Assembly: GCF_000003815.2 (NCBI RefSeq)
Contig: NC_049982.1
Location: 7,363,440-7,427,439 of the forward strand
Direction of reading: 5' to 3'
DNA: 64,000 nt
From: Branchiostoma floridae
Taxonomy: Eukaryota; Chordata; Leptocardii; Amphioxiformes; Branchiostomatidae
In this document: positions 12,369 to 23,600 of the stretch, piece by piece
Layout of the letters: each line of letters opens with the position of its first letter
Position numbering within the stretch: position 1 is the stretch's first letter
Program-made: the position numbers and the translations under genes
The notes under the pieces: generated by a model
Told to the model about the DNA's origin: nothing
What the model saw: only the letters and a program-made list of their open reading frames with translations
The model's database searches: none

Positions 12369-12600
12369 TATAATTAATTGGATGTTTGTTGTAGTTTAAG
12401 ATATCAAATTGAATATGAAGGGTTTGTGAATAAAGAAAGAAGTGAATTTGGAAACTCTTTTCGATCATACGTTTACATCATGGATCCATATTGTTCCATT
12501 CCAAATCATGAATGATATGAATCAGATCAACACAACTGCACTTCAACATTCACAATGTCTATTCTTCTTCCCTCCTACTCTCCTTTTTTTCTTTTTAGAC

Positions 12601-12712
12601 GTTTTTATCGGACTTTCTATTTTGTACTGTCTTCTTTAGTTTATGTCTCACGGCCTAGGCCTTAGGCCAGACATCAAGAAAACAGTACAAAATAGAAAGC
12701 CTGATAAAAACC
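12601..12712. repeat. Hairpin MITE-like repeat (GGCTTTCTATTTTG family)
   Basis: GTTTTTATCGGACTTTCTAT...GTACTGT is mirrored by ACAGTAC...ATAGAAAGCCTGATAAAAAC across a palindromic CGGCCTAGGCC-type loop. The following AGCTGGAGCCTAACCTCTG is shared with a second hairpin at about 16255-16425. This marks one dispersed family. Confidence 0.6.
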
Positions 12713-12714
12713 CC

Positions 12715-13285
12715 TTAAAAAAGTATTTAAAAAACAGCTGGAGCCTAACCTCTGCTTGGAGAGTACCTTCAGAGGCCTGTCACTGACACAAGAGGAATGA
12801 CACATGGCAGTGTTTTAATAGTCTTTTTATAAAAGTTTTGTTTCCCTCAATCTATTCATTCTAAAAAGATAATAATCAGCCTGCAGGATACTCTCCTGGC
12901 ACCTTTCTCTACCCGACTATTTTAGAATAGAAGTTAAGAAAGGAAAATAACCATGTGGCATATAGAGATGTGTAGAAATTTTTGTTTCCTACAATGAGAA
13001 ATTGTATTTTTGGAAGTTGAGAATTTGGTCAATCAAAGACTGTAGTTAACTGCTTTTGTATCACTATTTCTTTCAGTTAGGATTTTCATCATTTCTGTAT
13101 CATCACATCCTGTGTTTTCTTTTGTTTTCTAGCATTGCAGGAACTGCCCTGTCCAGAAAGTAAGACAAGTCTTCAAGGCTAGCCATATGATGGACATGAA
13201 GTAGAGATGACAACTGAGAAACATTTGACAAGAGACTTTGATAATAATGAAATTACAGCTGGTAACCAAGTTTTGACAATGTGAC
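12715..13285. other. Upstream region and probable 5' UTR of the archaemetzincin gene
   Basis: No coding match. A pyrimidine-rich acceptor TTTTGTTTTCTAG at about 13131 could begin the exon that contains the AMZ start codon. An in-frame TGA at 13274 precludes a longer protein. Confidence 0.35.
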
Positions 13286-14708
13286 ATGATGCAAGACAAA
13301 AATACTAAATATGTTGTTGGAAGTCTAAAAAAGTTTGACAATGTCACACAGAAATTCTATCAGCTCAGTAGTGGTTACCTTCAGGGCAGCCCACCAAGTC
13401 TGGACCAGGGTAACAACCTGTTCACCCCCATGCTGCCATTGGCACATCCCATCCACCGCCAGACATATTCACAGTGGAAGTATTCCATGTTTGTCAACAC
13501 TCTGTTCCGTAGGAAGAGGGGAAGGAACCTGTACCTACTCCCCATTGGCCCATTTCCTGCAGACATAACTGAGACTGAGGTGGCTGGACTCAGACTTTGG
13601 GACTTTCTTAAAGGCTTTGCTGCTGCCTTCTTTTACGGACTTGATGTACATGTGCTACCAGAAATTTCACTGGAAAACATAGACTGCACTAAACGGGTAC
13701 ATAAAAACACCAATCAGAAGCAAGTTTTGGTTGGGGACCTTTTCCCTTATTTACAAAAGATGTGCCCTCCCGATGGATATTCTGTTGTCGGGATATCCTG
13801 GACGGACTTGTACCCTTCAGAAGAGTTGAACTTTGTGCTCGGGGAAGCGTCGTTTGTTCAGCACAGCGCGGTGATCAGCTTTGGACAGTTCGAACCAAAG
13901 CTGTACAAGGATGGGCTGAGAGTGAGGGAATGTGGGAGTGAAGGGGAGGATGAGAGAGCAATCATGTTACTGAAACTCACCAAGGTGAGATGCAACTTGA
14001 GAGAGCTTTTAAATAGTGATTATCCATTGCAGATCCTCGCAGATACATACATGTAGACTATTGTCTTCTTTCCAGCTCAATTCAGCCACTTGTCACTACT
14101 GCTTTATTGTGAACAGACAACATCCATAATGCAAATTAGATATGCTAAGTGACCTGAGTGAAATGAGCTTTATTTTTAGCACAGTTCATGCATACATCAT
14201 ATATGACTATGAATAATTTAACAGTATTTTTCAATCATGCTATAAAATAGTCATTAAAGGAATTAGGACACGTATACAGTATGGTACATGCAGAAAAAAA
14301 AATTTTAAGATTAAAATCCAAACTTTTCACAGTTTAGTCTTCAATTATAGTGACTAAAGCAGAAGTAAAAGAGGTAAACAATGGTAATTAAAAGTGAAAA
14401 GTGATTGCTCCATGATGTTTCTGTTCCAGTCCCTGTGCCATGAGAGCTGTCACCTGATGGGGCTGTCCCACTGTGTCTTCTTCCAGTGCCTGATGAACGA
14501 GAGCTCCTCTATGGAACAGGCCTTCAAGCAGCCCTTGTTCCTATGTCCAGTGTGCCTGAGGAAACTCCAAAAGATGTGCAAATTTGACATCAGGGAGAGA
14601 TACCACATGTTGAGAGAAATGCTAATCAAGTGTTGTCAGGCCGTGGAGTCTCAGTATTTTGCTGATTCTGCAGAATGGCTTGATAGGTGTTTATCATTTT
14701 TAGATTAA
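13286..14708 (+). CDS. Archaemetzincin zinc metalloprotease (AMZ1/AMZ2 family)
   Basis: Predicted zinc-dependent aminopeptidase-like protease; physiological substrates of the family are poorly known. Two exons, 13286-13984 and 14430-14708, join phase 0 (ACCAAG|GTGAGA, TTCCAG|TCC) and give 325 residues, close to the family's usual size. The catalytic site starts right after the junction: HESCHLMGLSH at residues 237-247 fits HExxHxxGxxH, with zinc ligands H237, H241 and H247 and general base E238. The diagnostic archaemetzincin cysteine cluster follows: C248, C253, then LCPVCLRKL with C272 and C275. Upstream, YLLPIGPF and the GLDVHVLPE block match the N-terminal region of AMZ proteins, as does GISWTDLYPSEELNFVLG. 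No signal peptide or membrane segment is evident, so it is probably cytosolic. AMZ1 and AMZ2 could not be told apart. Confidence 0.92.
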
Positions 14709-15715
14709 CATGATGATGAGGCAGAAAGAAGCAGATTAGGTGGAATTTTCCATTTTCTATATTTACAAATATCTTAGTCTATTTCTTAATCAACAAAGTT
14801 AATAACTCTTACATGTGATAGATGTTAGCAAACATTAAATGTCACTTTTTTATTTTGACATTCTTTGTAGTCGTTTACTTAATTTTGTTGGACTACACAT
14901 ATTCTGTTCTGTTGGGCGTTTGAGTAAATGTTTTGAGTGGTTAAGCATGTAGCTGCCTGTACCTGACACCTTATACTTGTCCTGATCACGAAACTACAAA
15001 CACTTTGTTAACACAGTAAACTTAGTCATAGTTACCCGTCTACCAGCAAGTCAGAATTGGACTCATGTGCCACCTGCGAGTGCACAACAGTTGAGAGGAG
15101 GATGCACACAGAAGTCATTGTCGAGCATGTCGATGGACAACCAAGACCAGCAAATCAAGCATGGCTATTTCATGCTGCAGGGTATTGATATTTTGTGTCA
15201 GTGAAAATAGCTAAATATTTACTTTTTGCCTTGTAGCAGACACCATTAAACATGGTCACAAACCAGGGGGTCAAAATCAACATTGATACTCTAATATTGC
15301 CAACGTCCCAACATTTCCAACCTATTAAACTTCCCAACCCCTTTTCACATCATAACCAAACATAACCTTCTGGCGAAGGTAAATATCACTGCAATCCATA
15401 GGTTCTAAAGTTGTGCTGACCACAAATATCCAGAAACAAAAGCGCACAGACAGACACACAAAAAACAATACCTCCACTTCCCAAGATCTGAGGTAATGAA
15501 TTAAGGGTAATATTTTGTTGCCCAAATGAAAGGCACGTGTGGAGAAGGTTGCCTTCTGTCATCCTTGACCCCTCCCACAGTGCAGATACTGAGGTAGCGC
15601 TGGTGCCAGCCGTTTGTGTACATAGCTAAGACTAGAGTGTAACGGTGGTTGTTGGTTTCTTAAGGGTGCGCCCGATAGGTTATGCCATCCAACAAGTCAC
15701 TTAAATGGGCCCAGC
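14709..15715. other. Spacer after the archaemetzincin gene
   Basis: No coding match. ATTAAA near 14834 is a possible poly(A) signal for AMZ. The remainder shows nothing recognisable. Confidence 0.4.
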
Positions 15716-15730
15716 TTTTCTTTCCCGGCC

Positions 15731-15957
15731 GGGGACTTTCCACACCAGGAGTGCCGAGTGCCAGGTCATTGTGTGACGTATATACCCCCAGGCTGGTACT
15801 CAGACGGCAGCCAGCCACAGAACGACGCACGAACTCTCGGTGTCACAGTTCTACAGGGGCGAAAGTCTGAGTCTGATGTGTGAACCCAGTGACTGAACCC
15901 TGGAACCGGAGCGGGTAGCGGAGTTGCCGTTGTTAAGGGCTGAATGTTGTTGGGGTG
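15731..15957 (+). promoter_or_regulatory. Candidate promoter and first exon: kappaB site, TATA-like box, splice donor
   Basis: GGGGACTTTCC at 15731-15741 equals the classical NF-kappaB site. About 40 bases on, GTATATAC (15778-15785) resembles a TATA box, with TGACGTA just before it. A start near 15810 would give an exon ending at about 15955 with donor GGG|GTGAGT. The next plus-strand gene is the Toll-like receptor, so this is offered as its distal promoter and untranslated exon. There is no transcript evidence, and a separate non-coding transcript is equally possible. Confidence 0.3.
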
Positions 15958-16254
15958 AGTTCTCTGTCACTCTCGTATGGTGGGGTAAGTTTGGAGCTTG
16001 AGTACGTATAGTATACATTTGTAATTTGTGTCGAGTCCTACAAAGCTAACATTGGTTACAGTACAGTGACTGTAATCTCAAACCCACTGTCTGTAAACGG
16101 GGAGGTCCAGAAAATGTATCAATTTCCCGCCCGTCTAAGATGTGGGCAAAGATTGTGGTATGGCACGTATGCCATGACTGGCCTTTGTTACACATAGAGG
16201 TGTGTGACAGTGCCAAAATAGATGGATACCTCCACGGTAGCCTGATAGACTCCG

Positions 16255-16425
16255 TAATCCGGCTTGTGTTTTGCGTCTTTCATGAGTTTTTGTCAGGCTT
16301 TCTACTTGGCTGGCGGCCAGAGATACACACATCTAGAAATCCTGACCTGAAATAGAAAGCCCAGCAAAAACACCGAATCCGGAAAAGGACGCCAAAAATA
16401 AGCTGGAGCCTAGCCTCTGTCTTTT
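16255..16425. repeat. Second hairpin of the GGCTTTCTA family
   Basis: GTTTTTGTCAGGCTTTCTA is mirrored by TAGAAAGCCCAGCAAAAAC, with CCGGCTTG/CGAATCCGG further out. AGCTGGAGCCTAGCCTCTG follows, as it does after the hairpin at 12601-12712. Confidence 0.5.
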
Positions 16426-16530
16426 AGTATCAGGGAAACTAGTATGCCAAAGAAGTCGCTGCGGCCTATGTGGCCTGGGTACCAAGCCCCGGTCTGATCT
16501 CAATAGTACCTATAGTACACACACAGGGGT

Positions 16531-16551
16531 GGGGGGGGGGGGGGGGGGGGG
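16531..16551. repeat. Poly-G tract (21 G)
   Basis: Uninterrupted G run, preceded by GGGGT. It is prone to sequencing error and could form a G-quadruplex. Confidence 0.9.
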
Positions 16552-16599
16552 TGCTGTAGAATTTCCTTGGGTTGTGCCGGCATGTTGGCCCTTAAGAGA

Positions 16600-17930
16600 T
16601 CCTTAAGAGCCGAGGAGTTGGGTCCTGGAAACAGTCTGGCATCAAGGCTATTGTAAATACTTCAGGGGGGAGGCGTTACTTGCATGGTTGATCATCTAGC
16701 CAATGTCTCTTCAATGATTAACCGTAATGACCCATGTGTGTGGGTTTATAGGTTATCCATAGATTAAGAACGATCCTTGCCATGTTTTTTTTTTACTTAC
16801 CTTAAAGCAATACTTTTACACCCTGTACAATATTCTAGGTATGAAGTCAAGAGTCACACATACAAAAATGACACTTGTCACCGGTCACTTAGCTATGGCC
16901 GTCTAATGAAAAGGGACCTTTATGAATTCAGCATAATCTGCAGGCAGTCCACCTGAATTTTGCAGGAAGCATAACATTGTCAGATGCCACCCCCTCCCTC
17001 GCAAAAGGGAAAGTGTTCGTGTTATTTGGAATTTGCTGGTGCAATATTGTCGAACCTTGACCAGTCAAGGCCGAGCCCACTAGAACAGAATTCCACAGCT
17101 GATATTTCTTCTTGTCCTCCTTCAGAAACGGAAGCGGGCGTGTCATGACTTTGCTCGTGGTTTTGGCTAGTACTAGTATTTATATGCTTTCGGAAACGAC
17201 GCTTTCATTGAAGTGACAAATACTGTAAAATAGGAAATGTTAGTGGTTATGCTCGATCGTGATGGAGAGGTACTTCAAACCAGCACGCGGAAATGTTTGT
17301 TCTACTTTCTCCCCGCCCACACCCTTGTTTCAACCGCAAAGTTATACAACAACACTGACACACTCAGTTTTCTCCCCACCGCGGAATTGATATAAATCCC
17401 GCGTACATTTCCCCTTTTTGCAGTACGGTACACTCTCGTAAACTGCCTTTGTCCCGATCCTTTACATTGACGTCACAATGCTGCTTGTAATTTTCCACCT
17501 AGCTCTTTCACCATGATGTCATCGTCAGTGAAAGAGCTATACCGTACGCGTATTGAGAAGTATTAAAAGTAATTTCATCAAACCCCGGCAAGGGACTGGT
17601 GGACGTTGTGAGCTAGATATCGAAATGAAGCACCCTTGCCTAACAAGTTGAAGATCGGACAAAAGATAAGGTGAGAGAATAGCAAGCCAAGTGCTTTTTC
17701 TTCATGCAATAAGACTCACTTTCACTGGCACTGCGCTCGTTGTACTACTTTGCCTTGCCGTAGGCAGACATACATGCGGTAGTTTTCCGTTATCACCACT
17801 TTTGGCATTCTGTCATTGTCTAAAAATATCAGGACAAAAGTCGCTACCCAACCAAGGTCTCACCAATGGAACAAACATAAATCAATATCAAAGGATGGTT
17901 AGTGTCTAGCCTGACTAAGATTGCGCTCCT
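16600..17930. other. Non-coding stretch with a CRE-like site
   Basis: No protein match. A consensus CRE, TGACGTCA, lies at 17468-17475. A hairpin AGCTCTTTCAC / GTGAAAGAGCT spans about 17501-17538. A possible donor GATAAG|GTGAGA is at about 17671. These could mark another promoter upstream of the TLR gene, but nothing decides it. Confidence 0.3.
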
Positions 17931-17939
17931 ACCGGCCGG

Positions 17940-18355
17940 TGTGACAGCCGATCTCCCCCCCCCCCCGGGGGGGGGGNNNNNNNNNNNNNNNNNNNNNNNN
18001 NNNNNNNNNNNNNNNNNNNNNNNNNNNNNNNNNNNNNNNNNNNNNNNNNNNNNNNNNNNNNNNNNNNNNNNNNNNNCCCCCCCCCAAAAACCGGGTTTTA
18101 CCAAGCACTTTAGAAGTTGGTTGGGTAAAAATCCACAAATCCACTTTCGAGGGTTGGACATCCTTTCGGTACGGTAATTCAGGGGGCCCTATAGGTCCCC
18201 GGTACACCCCCCTTTTGGTTCTTTCCCAGGGTCCGGTTTATTCCCGGGAGCGCACCTGTAATATGTAGTACCCAGCTCCTCTGGGGGGGGGGGGGGGGGG
18301 GGCGAAAACGCTAAGGGGGGCGAAAACGTTAGTGATCTCGCCCCCCGGGGAGGGG
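17940..18355. mobile_element. Second, damaged copy of the TGTGACAGCGATCTCGCC element, spanning the assembly gap
   Basis: It begins CCGG|TGTGACAGCC and runs into poly-C/poly-G before the gap. After the gap, the segment ACGGGTTT-like/TTAGAAGTTG and later GCGCACCTGTAATATGTAGT, GGCGAAAACGCTAA and AGTGATCTCGCC match the interior and right part of the element at 27286-28440. A right terminal repeat is not seen. The order of matches is the same as in the intact copy, so the unsequenced part is probably element interior. Confidence 0.65.
17977..18076. other. Assembly gap of 100 N
   Basis: Exactly 100 N flanked by poly-C/poly-G on the left and poly-C on the right. A round 100 usually means unknown true length. 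Confidence 0.98.
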
Positions 18356-18399
18356 GTCATTACCCCCAGCCAGCGAGAAATTGTGTAACTACAGCTAGC

Positions 18400-19860
18400 T
18401 GGTATCAGGACATAGAAGCTGAAAAGGGGAAAAGCATATCTATAACACCCACGTCGGCGCTTTCAATTTCAGACTTCTGTTTGAGCCAACTGTGACCGCA
18501 TTTCCTTTTCAAATAAATGTCAGAATGACGTTCGCGTGGGAAGTGTTAAAAACAAACTTAACGACTCGTACAGGGTTTCAAGTAGTTTGTTTAGAAATAT
18601 TTCTTTTTCCGCCGCACATAGCTATAGCTTGTACTTAGCACACAAAGACAAGCCGTCCGGTTTGGGTCACTGGTCAGGTAAGTTTGGGTCAGGTGGCGCG
18701 TTCGCCTCGGCCGGGGCATAATGTGTCTGTACGCGTTACAGACACTTTTAGACGAAGCGAAGAACAAAACTTTGTCACAAGCCTTCCAGCCAATGTTTGG
18801 ACGGCAAATACCTCTGTTATAGTCAGCTTTACTGGTGTGATCGTCAAGAAAGACTTCTTCAAAGTGGGAATGGGAAGCTACCAGAGCACGCACTTATACT
18901 CTGTAGAGCACACACATCAAATTCAGCATATGACTCCTTGCCCATGGGGAATCCCCTAAAGTATGCTAACACTACGTCATTTGACATTTCGTACAGCGCA
19001 TTCCGTGGCAGTTGTCGAGAGGGGCAGACAGGGAAAGTATTAGTACAGTATGTCACCATTTGTTTTTCGACAACGGAACGATACGAAGACATCTTAAAGC
19101 GAGATCAAAACCATCATGGACCAGGGTCGTCTGTGAACTGAAAATACAGTAGTTGATGGTGACATGTTCTGATTTAGGTTATTTCAGTGGACCACGTGAG
19201 TTGTTCCATAATTCTAGAATACATGTAGATCCAACTTCAGTCTAATTACACCTAATTGAGCATACTCGTAGCTATCAGCAGTTTGTGGATGCTTTAATTT
19301 TCACCTATAATTTCGTAGTACTGAAGTAGACGGTGAAGATGAAAAAGAAGACTCAATTCCAAAACCAATTCTCTGGAAAATAGAAAACTTATTTCGCTAT
19401 CTGGTGCTTGGCTTGACTTGACTTGGCTTATGTTCCACGTTGTATTGTGTTACGTTGTTGCAATTTTGATAAAATGATTTGAGAGGTATAATTCTTCTCT
19501 GAGGATCCTTAGGCGTACATGTGATTGACTCGTAGCTAACGCGTAGCTTGCTTGTAACAAACAGCGATAACAATGTTGATCAGCCAAGTACTTTGTTACC
19601 TTTGCAATTGTTGAGGCAGATATGTTAACGTTATGGCCGCAGGCGACGCCCAGCTGTTCTTTATTTGTACATTTGTAGTTCCTCTTTATTGCCGACCAGG
19701 CTGAGGATACTTAAAAGTTTGCATCTGTTCGGATATTGGGCACTTGACTAAAATGCTTCATACGTATTTGATATTTATATATTGACACCAGTTGAGTACG
19801 TCCGTACCACGGAATATGTTTTAAAGGATACTTGTTTTGAATAAACGGCGCCCGGCGTTG
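18400..19860. other. Non-coding stretch upstream of the TLR start exon
   Basis: No coding match on either strand. The longest open stretches are composition-driven and lack recognisable domains. Confidence 0.4.
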
Positions 19861-19866
19861 CACGAA

Positions 19867-20085
19867 TGTACTCAGTATAATTCTACTTTAAGTTCGCGGG
19901 GCGGGGATTTAATTTCGCGGTAGCGGGGAAAAGGACTTTTCGCGGTGGATTTAAGTTCGCGGTAACACCATAGACTGCAGTCTAATACCATAATAGAAAC
20001 ATGTTCGCGGTGGTTTTAAGTTCGCGGTGAAGTGGTCACCGCGAAAATTAATCCACCGCGAACATTTCTGCATTTACAGTATCTT
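19867..20085 (-). mobile_element. MITE with TACTGTAAATGCAGAAA end and TTCGCGG repeats
   Basis: Read on the minus strand it starts TACTGTAAATGCAGAAATG, then carries six or more TTCGCGGTGG-type motifs in both orientations and a CTGCAGTC palindrome. A second copy, aligned over its length, lies at 37393-37580. It abuts a fragment (about 20085-20115) of the AATCTCCAAGCAGATC element family, so the two may be nested. Confidence 0.65.
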
Positions 20086-20667
20086 ATGCCACAGCAAGAT
20101 CTGCTTGGAGATTAAACGAAATGGTGTTTGTCGAAATTGGCTTTCTTTATGACCTGTTGTCGTCAGTTCCTAAACTACGATCTTTTTGTAGGCCAAATTA
20201 CATGTAAAATGTAGAGAGAGTGCGTAGCTAGGTGACAATGAAATGCAGACAATGTAGAGGGAAGTTCACATCATAGGTTTAACGTTTCGAGTACCTAATA
20301 TAATTCATAGTTTACTTTCAGAAATAAACCAGTGAACCAATGAGCGAGTGCCAGCGTTTTCATGTCCTCAGTTCTTATGTAATAAATAGTTGGAACGTTA
20401 CAACACAACCATGTATGTGTGTATGTCAACGTCAGGTCAGACATGAACCCAGGCGTGTTTGTTAAGCTTGAACGCTTTTGTCTCCCCCACACACAGAGTC
20501 GATTGCAGCTACTCAACAACTCGCAAAGGTTGATGGCATACGAGTTTGAATTGAGCGGCCGACGGCATACAAACCAACGTTTCCTATCAGCCAACCGCTG
20601 GGAACCTTTGAACCGACTGCCATAGGAGGAAACTAGTTCCCTGGTCACGTACTTTTGTCCGTGAAGT

Positions 20668-23600
20668 ATGGCGGCTGGTAGACTGTGTCTTTTCGTGGCC
20701 ACAACGCTGGTCGTGTGGCAGCTGACACAAGGACAGGGCAGGGTACACAAGGCTTGCAGGGTCTACAACAGAACCGTCGCCGACTGCAGTAGCCAGGGGC
20801 GGCAGTCCGTCCCCGATGCCAGCGAGCTGCCCGAGGGGATCAAAACTCTGTACCTTCTCAGCAACGACCTCCGCACTCTCCCACAATGTGCGTTCTGCCA
20901 TTTCCCTCACTTGGAGTTTGTAGACTTGAGTTTTTGCAACATCAGCACCATTAGCAGCACCGCTTTCTCCAAGCTCGCACGCCTGCAGACCGTGCTGCTG
21001 ATAGGAAACAACTTGACCAGCCTGGAAAATGGGACATTCGAAGAATCGCACATCATTACCGAAGTCAACTTGGCCGACAACAAGCTGACGGCGGTGCCGT
21101 ACGGGGCGTTTCCTCTCAATAACTCACTGACAACGTTGGACCTTTCGGGCAACCACATAAATGTTCAGGACGAGGGTGCCAACTGGGACCGTTTCAGATC
21201 TCTTCGGCACTCTGTCTTCCGACTGAACAATATCACTTCTTCTACTGGTTGGATGTTTTCCCGCGAAGGCCTGAACATCTCGCTCCAGACGCTAGACCTC
21301 TCGTACAACAGAATCTCCCGGCTGGACTCCTCAGCGTTTAACGGCGTTCGCAAGCTGGACCGACTTGTGCTGTCCAGCAACGACATTCTGACTGTAGACA
21401 GGAACTCTTTCAGAAGCCTATCACACACAGGGCTGGAAACATTAGTACTGTTCGGAAATCACCTGACAAAGTTAACAAACAGTACGTTCGCGTCTGTGCC
21501 TTCGTTGAAGCGTTTGGATCTCGCGTACAACAATATTTCGAGTATCGAAGATAACGCTTTTGAAGGATTGAGACATCTGGAAGTTTTGGAGTTGTACATG
21601 AATCCGCTATGGACGAACGTTCCCATGACGGCGCTGGAAAAGTTAAGCACAAATCTTCTAGAACTTGACTTAAGATTCTGTTCCATACTTAACATTCATC
21701 CCGGGCAGTTTCGGTCCTTCGGCAATCTTCGGAGTCTAAACATCTCCGACAACTTCATCGGTGCCCTGGGGAGCGGGTATGGGCTTACAGGGGAAGAGTT
21801 CGGTGGACTACACAACCTCACGGTGTTAAACATCGGCGGAGGGCCGGGCTACAACAGGATGAAAATCAAAAACACGTCCTTCAGTCTCCTTCCGAAGCTG
21901 CAGAAAGTGGTCATGCCAGGACTTCTCGGCTTTAACGAGGTTTTCGATGGCTCGTTCCGAAACAACCCCGATCTGAGGCTGATTAATATGGACAACATGA
22001 ACATTCGCGTCCTTGATGCCAACCTCTTTCAAGGTCTGACGAAGTTAGAAGAGCTGGTTCTGTCCAACAACAACTTCTACTTGTTTCTGAACTCTGACCC
22101 GGGTAGTGCAAAATTCTCGCGATTTTTCGGAGACCTCACGAACTTAGAGACCCTCCGCTTGCAGGGCAATCGCCTGGCGTCTCTGCAAAGTGATATATTC
22201 AGGAATTTGACAAATCTGCGGTATCTAAACCTTGGACCAGGTCGATACGGCGACCACAACAACCAACTCTCAAATTTACCGACAGAACTCTTCCAATCTC
22301 TGACTAGACTGGAGACGTTACGAATTGATGGGAACCGTTTGTATTCTGTGGAACAGTCGGCGTTTGAGCCCGTGTCTAAGTCTCTGAGAGAACTCTTCAT
22401 CTACGGAAACCAGTTTGACTGCACGTGCGAGAATCTGCGCTGGTTTCGGGAATGGGTAAACAGCACCCGAGCTGACGTCATCGGGCTGGGAGAAGGCAGG
22501 CTGGTTTGCTCAACCCCACGGAAGTATGCAAATGAGGTAAGAAATTGCCTCTTTGTGCCAAAGACTACTTCCCCCTTTCTGTTGCTACTATGAATAGTTT
22601 CTCCATCTTTATCTCTAAAATCAAATTTGATTAATTTTAGACTGAACGGCTTTTACCGTGGATGACCCTTGTCTTACTTCTTGTGGTGCACTTTCCCTCA
22701 ATAAATGCCCACCATCATGTGCATTACACGTAGTGTGATTGGCACAGGGCATTAGAAAAGTGTACGTATCTCAGGCTCCACAGAAGTCAGGCTCCACAGA
22801 AAGTATTCACAAAAGTGAAAGTAAAAGTACTAAAGCAATCTGTAATTTCATATCATTCAAATTTCCGCTTCCACTTTGAACAATGCATTCTTTATTATTT
22901 GATCCTGACCACAACAGAGTTAATTCCAGTTGTGGCGGCCATGTTGGATTTCCGGGGTCATCCGGGGTCATGGCACCAGAACGAGACTGCAGATGGTGCC
23001 AGCTGGGCATTCTACTATATAGGCTGTATTGCAGACATAAGTATACCATCTTCGGGAGTGCATTTCACTCCTCTAAGGTTAACAACTGCACAATATATGC
23101 CTGTTATCTATAGAAAATATTGTTTTGGACATTTGATTTTGGTGATATTTTTTTATCATTTTTTACTTTTTTTTATGGGTGACCTGAGAACAATTAGTGT
23201 CAGTGTTTATATCATCCATGAGTGCTTTGTATTGGTAACTGTGATATAGTAGCTTTACTATTGGGATTAAACCCTACAAATACACAAAATATGGGGATGA
23301 CATCTTTGCGGGCAGAAATTTGAAAGACATTTGGCAGTTGGTCTGATGATTTATTGATGCCAAGATCCGTTCTGCAAACTACGCTCAATGGGAATGTCAT
23401 GCTGGGTGTGCTCCTTTACTTTCTTCCCAATTCATGTTTTCATTGTTTTATTCTAGTTTAAACAACATAACCCTACACAAAAAGTCCACATGTTGGGTCC
23501 ATAAAATTGTGGGATGAAATGTAGCAGATTTTTTCTGTTTGGTATTTTTCAATGCCAACGTGGAGAAAAACGTAAATTGTATCGTCAGTGTAAGAGGTAA

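Noticed and set aside
13286-14056. Single-exon 256-residue protein ending MAV-like after 13984
   Set aside because: The stretch after 13984 is intron read-through; the GTGAGA donor and the HExxH-bearing exon at 14430 complete the archaemetzincin.
17902-18207. ORFs crossing the N gap
   Set aside because: They are translations through N and poly-C/G; no real coding evidence.
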